From NCBI GenBank assembly GCA_004352715.1, contig SCFE01000036.1, positions 1,959,002-2,023,001 of the forward strand: a stretch of DNA of 64,000 bases. Direction: 5' to 3'. A program made the translations under genes and the position numbers. The DNA is from Hofstenia miamia (taxonomy: Eukaryota > Xenacoelomorpha > Acoela). This document shows positions 35,813-46,899 of the stretch, piece after piece. The first letter of the stretch is position 1, and each line of letters starts with the position of its first letter. Below the pieces are notes generated by a model. It did not search any database. It had not been told where the DNA came from and saw only the letters and a list, made by a program, of their open reading frames with translations.

Positions 35813-37040
35813 AGTAATTTTAACAAATCTTACAACAGTCTTTAATATGTCTCACTTAACATTATAGGTTAAGGCAAAATTAAACCAATACTACGCTCAC
35901 TCTTACTGTTGAACTAACAAAATTATACTAAAAATAACTTTATCAATAAAAATAAACATTTTGACACAGAAAAGTTTGAATAGAAAAATCATGGAATAAT
36001 AATCTTATTATGTTTTTCAATAATTCTGTAATAACACTATTCAGCAATATTACAAACAATAACCATTCAGCCAGAGATGAATATGGGATACCCTTTTGGT
36101 ACCCAATAGTAACTTATTTTTGAAATTTCGGCACAAGTTTCCCTTGGCAATTCTTTATTCAACTTTATTATAATGTAAATTTATAATGTTAATGTAATCT
36201 TAATTACTTAGCCCTACTCAATATCGCTTTTAGTACACATTTAAATATCTCCGAAATATTTCGCTACTTACGCCTCTCTTGAAAAAATTATACATATGAA
36301 AAGTACGCAAACATATAATATAATTTATGGTTAATAAGTGCATTAATGTTAACTTACCTTCAAAATATTGTGAAAAATAGCTTATCAACATCACATTATA
36401 CTGAAGAAACTAATGTAGTAGGGTTGACAAGATTAGCATCGTAGTTCGACTTGTAGCCTCCAGACACTAAGATTGGCAAACGTTCCAATCGTTTGTGATA
36501 GTACTCATAATAGTTCATTATCTTTCCTTCCCAATGAGAGAATCAAAAGATTGCTTTAATTCTTTCCACTATTTGTTTTTGACATATCAGTCGCGCTTTT
36601 TGAAAATGGACTGATAAACAAATCTGAGGATGATGGAAGTGAGAAGACTTGTCTTAGGAATTTAACATATGCACAGCCTTTTACAAGCTGGTTTTGTTCT
36701 GAGCAAGGTTTCTGCAAATTCTGAGTTGACCAAAGGGATTTTCCTTCTACGAAACCTCAATGGAGGATCGCTGGAGGTGTACTAGAACTGAGTTCACGTA
36801 CTTTTCCTGTGGCTGATTAAAACGTCATAAAGGCCTACTTAGTGCCTGACAAAAAACAAATAATTATGTAACAGTACATATGCATGTAGGTTTATTTGGT
36901 GAGTGATAAAACTCTCAATGGCATGGCTACAGTACTTGTTTAGTGACAAAACACTCTGTAATAAATCAGTACAATGATTTGCTTGTATTTCGTATATGCA
37001 ATATGTTATAAATATGAATCTGCATGTTTTTATTTGGCAA
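35810..37040. other. AT-rich DNA, nothing recognised
   Basis: The frame at 36839-37081 (-) lies downstream of the interrupted ORF's stop codon and shows no domain of its own. Confidence 0.35.
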
Positions 37041-37046
37041 TCATAA

Positions 37047-38112
37047 TTAAAGATTTTGGCTACTATAAACAGTTGTTGCATTCAGAATGTTCATACACTT
37101 TTGTTTAAAATCATGATGAAAACTTTCTGATGACTGTTGACTTACAGGGCCTAGTGAGGTACTATGCTGTATGTAGTATTGTTCAACATGATACATGACA
37201 GCATGTATTTTCAGAGTAATAGCAACTTCCAAGGAAAGTACAGTACTGGCCATTAATTTAGCATATTTGTCAAAATGTATTAAATTCTAAATAAACACTT
37301 TATTTTAATATAAATGATTAAAATTACATTGTAGAAATATAACAAACAAATAATATAGTTGAGTCAGATAGAAAAGAGTATAAAAAAGCCTGTCACGACA
37401 ATTAATACATTGTTGGTCCACCTTATGCAGCAATGACTGCTGCAATATTATCAGGCATAGTATCTACCAATTTTTTTTCAATAATCAGCCAGTATTTCCC
37501 AGCACCAAACTTTTTTAAATATTTTACACTAAATCTGCGTAAGATGTTGATTTTTCTTGGTGACATTAGCCTTCAATTTCGTGATCCACATTTCAATAGG
37601 ATTTAAATCCAGAGATTGCCCTGGTCAATTTTTTCACTATCCAACCATTGGGTAATGGATTTTGCCCTATGACAAGGAGCACCATCATTCTGGAAAAATG
37701 AACATTGAAGAAGTTGAAAATGCACTTGTAGCTTTTCCTGTAAAATATGTTTTTAAATAGCTGCATTAATAGTACCAGCATGAAATTAGAATTTATAACA
37801 TTTTGGCAAAATCTGCTAAATTCATGGCCAGTACTGTATGCTCTTTCTAAACCTCTCTATTTTTGTGACAAACTCGTCATCTAAACACTTACAAAAACAA
37901 GCCCTGAGTACAAAGTGGAATGTTTCAAGGCACTTGTAGATAGGTAGCAACTTCTTGACTACTTGATCACTAAATTTTATTCTAAGCATGGTTGAATTAC
38001 TACATGATTCATGAGAATGAGGACGAAAAATGTTGATGCAGTCTTTCAGAAAGTCTCCTCTTGCATCTATTCCAAGTTTGATCTGAACATCACCTATACA
38101 GAAGCCTCTCAC
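37047..38112 (-). pseudogene. Unidentified repetitive-type ORF split by a Tc1 relic
   Basis: The minus-strand frame from 38112 carries VVKKLLPIYKCLETFHFVLR and DDEFVTKIERFRKS, reaches a Tc1 relic at 37836, and resumes after 37240 with LSLEVAITLKIHAVMYHVEQ and SQQSSESFHHDF, ending VYSSQNL-stop near 37047. The sequence before and after the insertion joins in frame across one TA. The C-terminal pattern (KxHAVxxHV, then SxQxxESxHHDF and a final NS-like end) recalls uncharacterised proteins that occur in many copies in invertebrate genomes; this is from memory and I cannot name the family. It may be a transposon accessory protein or a host gene. The upstream end is undefined. Confidence 0.5.
37241..37836 (-). 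mobile_element. Tc1/mariner-like deleted element (596 bp)
   Basis: Ends CAGTACTGGCCATTAATTTA and, reverse complemented, CAGTACTGGCCATGAATTTA are inverted repeats with TA at 37239-37240 and 37837-37838. Inside, the minus strand retains transposase fragments: GAPCHRAK-type second-Asp region near 37670, a WLDSEKI segment, and MPDNIAAVIAA near 37440, with frameshifts. The N-terminal half is gone. It sits inside the ORF at 37047-38112. Confidence 0.85.
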
Positions 38113-38298
38113 CTTGCAAATCCTCTTGATCAGAGCTCCCTAATTGTTACAATGTACAATGGGGACTACATCATCATTTTTGCCGGTATTGCCTTTAAAA
38201 TTTTGAGCATGGTGAGTGAAATAAATATATCCAACAAATGGTTGTTGGCTGAAAGTTCATCTTTCAGTTCACTTTCAATGATTGAATGATGACCAGTG

Positions 38299-38309
38299 GA
38301 TAATAATAA

Positions 38310-38351
<42 letters not shown>
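38299..38351. repeat. (TAA)n microsatellite, 5' flank of Dong-like element
   Basis: About 50 bp of ATA/TAA repeat that ends exactly where retrotransposon coding sequence begins. Confidence 0.95.
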
Positions 38352-38352
<1 letters not shown>

Positions 38353-39849
38353 TCACAGAAAAGTTAAATGAGATAGACATAGGGTATAAGTTGGAGAAGA
38401 ATGGCAGAGCAGTGAGTCACCTATGGTACATGGATGGCCTGAAGATGTATGCTAGTTCAAGAAAGAAGTTGCAGAAGCAAATGGAGACATTGGAGAAGGC
38501 AAGCAGAGATTCTGGGTTGGAATTTGGATTAGGGAAACGTGTGACAGTGACAATGACTAGAGGCAAGTGTATAGATGGAGATGGCTTGAGGATGAGTAGT
38601 GAAGATATAATTGAGGAAGTCAAAGAGGGGTACAAGTACATGGGAGTGAAAGAGAGGGACAGAACAGATCATGAGGAAATGAAGATGAGGCTAAGAAAAG
38701 AATACAAGAGGAGAGTAAGGAAGATACTAAAGAAGTCAGCATTAAATAGGCAAAAGAGTATAAAAGCAATTAATACATGGGTGATACCAGTGTTGAGATA
38801 TTCAACAGAAATAGTTAGGTGGAATGGATGGAGTTAGACAGGGAGACATGGAAGATACTACAACTTAAATGGAGATTTAGATAGGCTGTGCATGGCAAGG
38901 CATAAAGGAGGGAAAGGACTCCTGAACATAGAGGAAACAGTAGAAGCAGAAGCACTAGGGCTAAAGGAATATGTAGAAGGGCAACCTAGAGGGTCCCTAC
39001 TAGAGGTCACTAAGGACTTAAGGAAGATAAGAACTGAGAGTGAATGAAAGACAGCATGCCAGCATAGGATGAAATTGGAGAGACAAACAAGGTATAGGCA
39101 GAAGGTGATGCATGGAGAATACTGGAGGAACACAGAAAAATGTGACAGAGAAGAAAGCAACAAGTGGTTAAAGAAGGCAGGACTGAAAAGAAAAACAGAA
39201 GCACTGATAATGGCAGCACAGGAGCGAGCAATAAAGACAAACTGGGTGAAGAAGCATATAGACAGAAGAATGGAAGTAAGTGATAAGTGTAGGCTATGTA
39301 AGAAAGAGGCAGAGACAGTAGAAGTTGGCACAGAATGAGTATAAGTTCAGGCATGACAAGGTGGGACGAATGGTATATTTGATCTTGAGCAGGCAGCATG
39401 GGTTAGAAGTAGGAGACAAGTCGTATGAGCACAAGCCAGATGGAGTCATAGAGAATGAGAAGGTTAAGATACTATGGTACTTCAACATACAGACAAGCAT
39501 GGTGATAGAAGCACAGAGAAAAGACATATTTGTGGTAGACAAAGAGAAGAGATTGGGAACAGTGATAGACATAGCAGTATCAAAGGACAGCAACATAGAA
39601 AGAAAGGAGAAAATGAAGATAGACAAGTAAATGGAGTTGGCAGATGAAATAGAAAGACTGTGGAAGTTAAAGAAGGCTAATGTAGTCCTGGTAGTTGTAG
39701 GAGCATTAGGAGCAGTGAGTAAGAAGCATAAGAGATACTTTGAAGAGTTGGGAGTACCAAAGTGGGGAGGAGTGGTAGCACAGAAGCAAGCATTGTTAGG
39801 AACAGCTAGAGTCCCGAGGAAGGCTCTCAGTCTCCCTGGGAACTTGTGA
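38352..39849 (+). pseudogene. RT and restriction-like endonuclease polyprotein fragment
   Basis: The first frame (to 38837) begins at the RT palm; VSHLWYMDGLKMYASS is the YMDD box with the second Asp changed to Gly. The thumb and basic linker follow in shifted frames (GGKGLLNIEE near 38905, AAQERAIKTNWVKKHID near 39215). A zinc-knuckle start DKCRLCKKEAETVE (near 39285) lacks its His/Cys half, which a small deletion removed. The endonuclease region shows KILWYFNIQTSMVIEAQRKD and VVDKEKR...IDIA (39460-39570), corresponding to the RPD...D...K core with Pro-Asp changed to Lys-Asp. A single TAA at 39628-39630 interrupts it; VVVGALGAVSKK and ALLGTARVPRKAL close the frame at 39849. In this group RT and the nuclease perform target-primed insertion. 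The copy is inactive. Confidence 0.82.
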
Positions 39850-39898
39850 GTTCCCCAAGCTGAGAGGGATACCAACATGAAGCTGTGAGAAGAAATGA
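38352..39898 (+). mobile_element. Dong/R4-like non-LTR retrotransposon, 5' truncated
   Basis: Coding sequence starts at the edge of a (TAA)n tract and the 3' end passes into another (TAA)n tract (39899-39942). It has the layout of elements with a restriction-like endonuclease downstream of RT. Dong-type elements are known to sit in TAA repeats, which fits both flanks. The copy begins inside RT, as 5' truncation would produce. Confidence 0.75.
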
Positions 39899-39942
39899 AA
39901 TAATAATGATAATAATAATACTAGTAATAATAATAATAATAG
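39899..39942. repeat. (TAA)n microsatellite, 3' flank
   Basis: Slightly imperfect TAA repeat directly following the element's 3' untranslated region. Confidence 0.9.
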
Positions 39943-40099
39943 ACTGTATTGTTGTATCACACAAAAACAACATAATGAAGGAAATTAATAAAAGTTTAAA
40001 CCACTAACTATACAACACTTAGAACAATGGCAAACTAAAAATGATGTGCAAGAACTCAACCAGTCAAATTTGTTAAAGAAAAATATTCTAGGAAAGAGA

Positions 40100-41515
40100 C
40101 TTTAATTCAGTTTTGATAAAAGTAAAAGGTTTATATAGATTAATTTGTGTGTGAAAGTGACCTGGGCTAACAACCCAGATAACAAATTTTGGTCTAAACA
40201 ACATTGTTTTTTAGTTGTTTTTTTATGGTTGTTTTAACGTTGAAATGGTACCCTTTTGACTGGTCTAAACAACGTTGTTCCAACAACGTCACATTAGGTT
40301 GCGTTTTGGTTGTTTTTTCTGAATAAAAAAGCACTATTTTTAGGTCTTAAAAACGTTATTTTAAGTTGAAAATGATTGTTCTAGCATTACTTTTATATGC
40401 AATACACTAAATTTATATTGATAATCAGTTCAAACATTGCTGTTTAAACTAACACAAGCCCAACAAAGGGCAGAACAGTAATACAATAAATACATTAAAT
40501 ACAACATTTGCTGAAATTTTGAATGAATGTCTTGAATTTAAATGGTAACAATAAGCATAAAAATCTGCCAAATTTAACAAAAATTTATACTTTTAAAGTT
40601 AAGTATAATTTTGAAATAATACTTTTTTAAATCGTAAAGAATCTCTTCTGCTCAAATGTAACTTTTTTATCTGACAGATAATTTGAAGGTGTCCAAATAT
40701 TCATGAATAAATTATTTTGAAAATTCACTTGCCAGGTATATTATAATTTTTCACAAATTTAATATTTCAGAAAAGCTTTTTGCAATTCCGTTCTTTATAT
40801 AAAAATGATCTTGTAATCAAAATGATGAAGTGAGTTCTATTTGCAAGGATCTGCTTGAATCTTAAATTATCACATTTTTAGTTGCTCAAATTAGTATTAA
40901 TGGTTGTTTTTATGATGTTAATGGTTGCTACAACAACCAAAAGAATGAAACAACCATAAACAACGTAAAAACATCCAAAATTGTTATCTGGGAAAGGAAT
41001 TATTCTCCTGAAAAAAAATTTAGCTTTGTAGAATGGTTGTGATTTTAAAAGCTGTGGCATTCTAGATCTAAGATTTGGTTTTCTTGGTGTGTAGAAGGTT
41101 ATGTACAGCTGCAAATCTATGTCATAAGAGTTATTAAGCAGTTTATTGAAAAACAGAAGATCCAGCATCTGTAGATACAGAAAAATTAGGAGAATGCCTA
41201 AATAGTATAATTAGTCTTGATAATTTTTCTCTTGTGACATCCATCTAGTGCAATGACTCTGAAATCTCTCAAGGCACTTCAGATCAGAACCAAGAAACAA
41301 AACTGTACATTCAGCTTGACAAAGTGAAAGATTTATATAGATACCCTTTGTTTTTGGAGGTATCATTTAAAGGCATAGTATGTTTGAGTTTCTTGAATGT
41401 GAAGTTACAGGATTTCACTTTGTTATAAATATGTATAGACCAGTTTAGAGTGGAAGATATTGTAATGCCCAAATCTTTGACATATGATGAGGCAGTTACA
41501 GAAGTCATGCCTTTA
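40100..41515 (-). pseudogene. LINE (CR1/jockey-type) RT C-terminal relic, interrupted
   Basis: On the minus strand, SSYVKDLGITISSTLNWSIH (near 41450-41495) is the post-RT motif usually written DLGVxxDxxLxFxxHI. It continues with KKLKHTMP, a YKSFTL-type helix and CLERFQSHCTRWM (near 41250), then DLLFFNKLLNNSYDIDL (near 41120) and KFFFRRIIPFP (near 41000). There it is cut by a TIR element at 40992; beyond that element (below 40174) LLAQVTFTHKL and a stop near 40120 fit the expected C-terminal tail. No RT catalytic box is seen upstream, so it is 5' truncated. Confidence 0.65.
40174..40992. mobile_element. TIR element nested in the LINE relic (819 bp)
   Basis: The left end CCCAGATAACAAATTTTGG and the right end (reverse complement CCCAGATAACAATTTTGG) are inverted repeats. 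Both subterminal regions are crowded with GGTTGTTT/AACAACC motifs, and GGTCTAAACAACRTTGTT occurs twice (40191 and 40261). It encodes no protein. The target duplication is at most 2 bp (TT on the LINE strand), so the superfamily is unassigned. Confidence 0.65.
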
Positions 41516-43623
41516 TTAACCTAACATGATTTTAATAAAGTGAAATCCAAGTTTAAAGCAGAAAAATTTGAGGTTTTAATCTTAAGATCACCAGCAAACA
41601 AAAATGGTAAGCATTCAGTACAAACTCTAGGGAGGTTTTTGATGAAAATTTAATGGCCCAAACCTTGTGGGACCCCACATTAGTGATTGGCAGCCAATTG
41701 GAATGGCTACCATTTACAATGACCACTTGAGGATGATCAGATAACTAAGAACTGAGAATTAATAATAACTTTTTAACAAAAGGGTAAGATGCTAGTTTGT
41801 TAATCAAACAAATAAAGGAATATGTTTATATATAACTAGTGTTTTTATATTGGTAAGAGATAGATTCTTTTGAATGTCCACCATGTTGGCAATACTGATG
41901 CAGGGTTCCTTTTCCATATTTTGATTCACTGTTACTATTATGGGAATTCCACCATTTGGTGATGTCAAGAGAAATTCATTGACATTTGATGCCCACTTTA
42001 TTTGTAAAAGAGCAGATGCTTGTTTTTCAATAGTATTTTCACATCCTATGTTATTAGTCAGACTCAATGCATTATCAAACATGCTTGAATACATGCACAC
42101 ATCAGATTTACCCCCTAGAAATGTGAGATAAAACACTTAGAGCAAATATTCATCACAAAAAGTTATTTTCTGTTTGAATTTTCAGAAATCAGTGCCTGTG
42201 ACTGATAGCTGTTGGTCTATGCTATTTCACACAAAATACAATCACAATGTTCACTCTGGAATTGGGTTTTATTGTATAATGACTTTAGGACTGAATGAAA
42301 AACAGTTTAAATTTTCCATGAAGGATTTGTTTCCTGTATTCATCCAACATTATCAAACATGTGCCGCAGACAACTTGAAGAAAGAGATCATCTGTATCAT
42401 AGTCAAACCCATCTATAAAATGTTCTTGAATGGCTTGCTTCTGAGCCAAGGAAATTCTCCATATTGTTGGAGATTTCTTTAAGCACTATATGCAAACATT
42501 ATCACCACATTTCTCATTCAACTTTATGTGATGGACATGTCAACAAACTGAATTGCCCATCATTAATGGAAGTATGACACATTTATGCAACAGTTGAATA
42601 ATGTGATTGAAATTGCCTCAATACTTGGTTGCAAATGTGTATACTTACAATCTTCTGATAATAAATAAATGCAAAAAGTAGTCTGTGTGTTCTCTAGAAA
42701 TCCAGAAACATTCAATTTATATTCACTTTCCATATATGGAAGTCCAAAATTTAAAAAAACCAATTTTTTGCAAAAAGCCTTAATGAAAGATTTTGTACTT
42801 TACACATTTGAAATCAGTGCATAAAACTCCTGATAACCTTTGAGTTTTTATTTGTAAACTATTTTGAATGTTAAACACTTCTCAGGAGCACCTTGATGTA
42901 AGCCAGGCAATTAGGCAGAGTCAAGTAAGATATCATTACAATGCCATGTAAATGTTTAAGGAATAATGGCAAATGCAATTATGACATTAAGCATAAAAAT
43001 ACGAGGAGATGACTCTCAATCTACTAGCCATTGTGTAATTTTTTTTTGATTTCCCTCATATGAAGCTAAAGGTGATTCATGAGTAGCTGCTTTTCCTCAT
43101 CTCAATTTTAAAATTACCCCCAATTTAGTAATATGCTTACCCAACTTCAAATTTTAGGTGTTCCAGCTTCCTGCTTCTGACAAATAATATCTCTTTGAAA
43201 AAGAACTAATCACTTGTCTTTTAAGGTTCAAAATTTTGTACAAGATGAATTTGAACTTTTAAGGGGAAAAGATAAAATGGTTTAATAAATTTAAAACAGA
43301 GACTATATCAAGATTTGATAACTGTTTAAGAAAAACCAATTGATCTTTCTTTAACAAAAATAATTATTTATGTCTAATTTCTCAAGCACTTCCAAATTTT
43401 TCTATGTTGCTTTTGATTGAAATTGTTTTAAAAACAATATCAGTTACAAATTGTTTCAAGTATCAGAGTTATAAAGTTTAAATCCCTGATATCTGGGCAT
43501 ATTTAGTTTTGTGTCTTTTGGCTTTGTGAAATTCAAGCTATTTCTCCTCTTCTTCTGGTTTCCTTAAATCTCTCTCATGTGTTAGCAATGCCATCCATAG
43601 GTCAGCATAGTGTCCATGAAATA
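41516..43623. other. Region with unassigned coding-like frames
   Basis: Frames at 41804-42136 (-), 41940-42131 (+), 42174-42482 (+) and 42563-42763 (-) overlap on both strands. On the minus strand near 42300-42480 a run reads protein-like across frames, but I cannot assign it. This is possibly a decayed mobile element; no gene call is supported. Confidence 0.3.
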
Positions 43624-43864
43624 CCTCACACATGAAATACCTTACATGTTGTCATTACTACGTCATTTTAGCAATTAAATAAAAAATCTATATTTAGAGT
43701 TGCTTTAATATAATATATGTATTTGATTACTTATTTGAAAGTAATACACTCTGATTTTTATGCAGAACCTCATGAAATGGAATTTATTGAAAGCAGATGT
43801 TGTTCTGCTTAGCCTAACATGCCTATGTAAAACCTCTTGGGTGGTGTGGAAGATCTGCAAATAC

Positions 43865-43900
<36 letters not shown>

Positions 43901-44527
43901 GGTGTATATGATATTTAATTAGGTTCAAGGGATATACCTCTTATATATTTAACTATTTCTGATTCACAGTGTAAGATAAATACAACTGTACACTTGTACA
44001 GAAGATATGAGTTTAAATCTCACTGAATAATGCTATTGCACAATATTTTCTCCTCACAAGCTTGTGTATATTGCATTTTAATTCTTCTTCAAAGATACAC
44101 ACTAAGATAACACAGAAAAATTTCCACATATAACCTAAAAATATTTCAATGAGCCAACCATACTACTGTGTGACTAATTCATTAAATATAATCAAGCAAT
44201 TTATTCTAACAAATTAAACTTATTATTCCAAATGGTCTAAATGGCGTGTGCTATTGAATACTGACTGATTTAGGTGATGTTGCTACCTGATCATTTAATA
44301 TACAATTATTATTTGTTTAATGCAATTTATGACTTGCTCTTTGCCATTCTTCACAGTATTCTATTTATAAACTGGAAGCACCATAGTACACTAGCCATAA
44401 TATTCTAAATCACAATTCAATTCTATTATATCCCAATTAAAACAAAGTTCACAATTCCATTAAATAGTGTCTCAAACACTAGCAATGATGTAATAATTAC
44501 ATAGTGTGAGGCATTTCATGTGTGAGG
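43624..44527. mobile_element. TIR element, TA-flanked (904 bp)
   Basis: The left end CCTCACACATGAAATACC and right end (reverse complement CCTCACACATGAAATGCC) are inverted repeats. Similarity continues inward for about 50 bp through ATTA, TAC and TCATT blocks. TA flanks both ends (43622-43623 and 44528-44529). There is no transposase. Its interior includes the dispersed repeat at 43780-43862 and a (TA)n tract at 43863-43900. Confidence 0.65.
43780..43862 (+). repeat. Dispersed repeat, copy 2, ending in (TA)n
   Basis: Counterpart of 10330-10410 (reverse strand there), sharing TTAGCCTAAC, AAACCTCTTGG and GGTGTGGAAGATCT. Confidence 0.65.
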
Positions 44528-44529
44528 TA

Positions 44530-44776
44530 AATCACCTGAACTGTCAGCATTTGTGAAGAGTCACTTTTCAATGTTTGAGAACTCCTTTAACCTCAACAGA
44601 TCACTATTTCCTGTTCTCATGTAGCATCATCCAAACTAATCAAGCTAATGTTGATTTGGAAGGAGACTAAGATTGAAGACAAATTATGATTAGCAATATT
44701 ATAAAATTATTAGATCAGTTAGATTAATTTGTATCATGCAACAAAGAAACAATAAGTGTCAACTTTAAGATATTAG
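44530..44776. other. AT-rich spacer
   Basis: Nothing recognised between the TIR element and the first LTR-like copy. Confidence 0.3.
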
Positions 44777-45766
44777 TGTAACATCCTCTACCAGGCATCA
44801 TTGCTGTTTTAGCTTTTGTTACTGTATAACATTAGTCATAGTTTATGTGGGTATGGATTTACTTAAATAGATACTGCTTGAGCTTTGAGTTCTGTTAATG
44901 TAATATAACTAGAATTGACTGTTCACTATTTAGGTGATGAAGCCATGCAGCAATTTCTCTAATGATCAATAATTTGCATCTGCCCAAGACTGATCTCCAC
45001 ATCCAGTTTCACCAATCCTCTGATGATCCATTTGGTTGAGTACCACATTTCAGCTCAACAATATAGCTTATGTCTACCTTATCCTAGCTCAGTGCATACT
45101 CAAGACATGACACAATTCAACTTAAACTCTATTTTGTAAAAATGTTTTATCTGTTTGCAACCTGAATTGGTTCTAGCTGCTAATTTAATATTACATGTAG
45201 CCATTACCAAAATATGTTGGCGTTTCTAAATACATTAATATTGAGCAGCTTCCTAACCTACATTTATAGATTAATACATGTATGGTCACTTTATCAGTTA
45301 TTTATTGTTCATTAATTTGGATCTAAAATAGTTATAATATATTTCCTAGGTTTTGGTTATCCAACAGTTTGTTCACAGTTAATTATTTTGATACATGTAT
45401 TAAATGATTGCTAGTTGGCTAATTGAGAGAAAAACTCCTACACCTAACTTATGTGCACTTTCATGGTCTGGCACAGGGACCCTTGAATCATTCTCTATGA
45501 TGGATCCCAACCACTATTGAACACCACTCAATTAGCTTGACATCGTATTAAATAATCAAACTGTTATAATAGAAACAAAATAAGAATTCCGAATAAAATT
45601 CTTTATCAATTGCTTACAATGTTTAATTCATATTTATAGTAATTCCAGAAAAGTACCTGTTGATTTCAAATTTAAACTTTTCTTCTGCTAAGATGGTGGC
45701 TAAAAATAATGGAAGTGATTTCGACCCCTCGTTTTGCCAAAAATATTATTATTGACTGATACTAAT
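44777..45766 (-). repeat. LTR-like repeat, copy 1 (inverted)
   Basis: The + strand begins TGTAACATCCTCTACCAGGC, which is the reverse complement of the end of copy 2. Similarity runs through the whole length to about 45766. It forms a large inverted repeat with copy 2 across a spacer of about 170 bp. It could be a solo LTR or half of a rearranged element. Confidence 0.8.
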
Positions 45767-45937
45767 CTCTCATTTCTGACACATATTGTTTCTTAGTTGC
45801 ATAATACAAATAAATCTAAATTAATCTAATTGATCTAAATACAATATTTCTAATCATTATTTCTTCGATCTTATTCTCACTTTGCTCGACATTTGCAGTT
45901 TATTTTTGGTTTATTTGGATGATGCTACATTAGTATC

Positions 45938-46899
45938 TGTTGATAATAATACTTTTGGCGAAAAGAGGGGGCGAAATCACTTCCATTATTGGCAGACAAA
46001 AGTTCAAATTTGAAATCAACATTTACTTTTCTGAATTTGCTATAAATAGATTCAAAAACTTGTAAGCAATTGAGAAAGAATTTTTTCAGAATTCTTATTT
46101 TGTTCTGTTAATATGGTTTGAATATTTATTATGATGTTGAGCTAAACGAGTGGTGTTTAGTAGTGGTCTGGATCCATCATTGAGATTGATTCTAGTGTCT
46201 TTGTGCCAGACTAGGAAAGTGCTCTTAGGTTAGGTATAGGGGTTTTTCTCTCATTTAGCTGACTAGTGATCAATCAGTAGATGTATTAAAATAAATGAAT
46301 TTGAAATACAGTCAGATGACTGAAACATAAGTATTATATTATTATTATTATTTCAGATCCAAATTAGTGACTATAAAATTATCAATAAATTGACTGAGAA
46401 TGTACTAAGTAATAAATGTAGGTTAGGAAGCTGCTCAAATATTAAACTATTTATTAAAGCCAATATATTTTGGTAATGGCTAATCTAATATTAATTAAGC
46501 AGCTAGTAACAAGTCCGGTAGCACATTCATGAAAAACTTTTATGAAATAGAGTTTAAGTTGAATTGTGTCTTGTCTTGAGTATACACTGAGCTAGGATAG
46601 GATACACATAAGTTGTATTGCTGAGCTGAGAGGTGGAACTCAACCAAATGGATCATTGATGGACTGGTGAAACTAGATGTGGAGATCAGCTTGGGGCAGA
46701 TGCCCATTATCAATCTTTGGAGAGATTGCTGTATGGCTTCATCACCTAAATAGTGAATAGTTAAATCTAGTTGTTATGTTAACAGAAGTAAACAAAGGCT
46801 AAACAGTACCTAGTTAGTAATTCCCTACCACAAAGATACAACAAATGTTATACAGTAACAAAGGATAAACAGTAATAATGCCTGGTCGAGGATGTTACA
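45938..46899 (+). repeat. LTR-like repeat, copy 2 (putative 5' LTR)
   Basis: It begins near TGTTGATAATAATACTTTTG and ends GAGGATGTTACA, so it has TG...CA ends. It is a direct repeat of copy 3. TGGTGACC follows at once (46900), the place and first bases expected of a primer-binding site. Confidence 0.75.

Noticed and set aside
38858-39399. Large minus-strand frames opposite the Dong-like element
   Set aside because: Antisense shadows of the purine-rich retrotransposon coding strand.
39294-39878. 194-codon minus-strand frame
   Set aside because: Antisense of the endonuclease domain; the + strand carries the recognised motifs.
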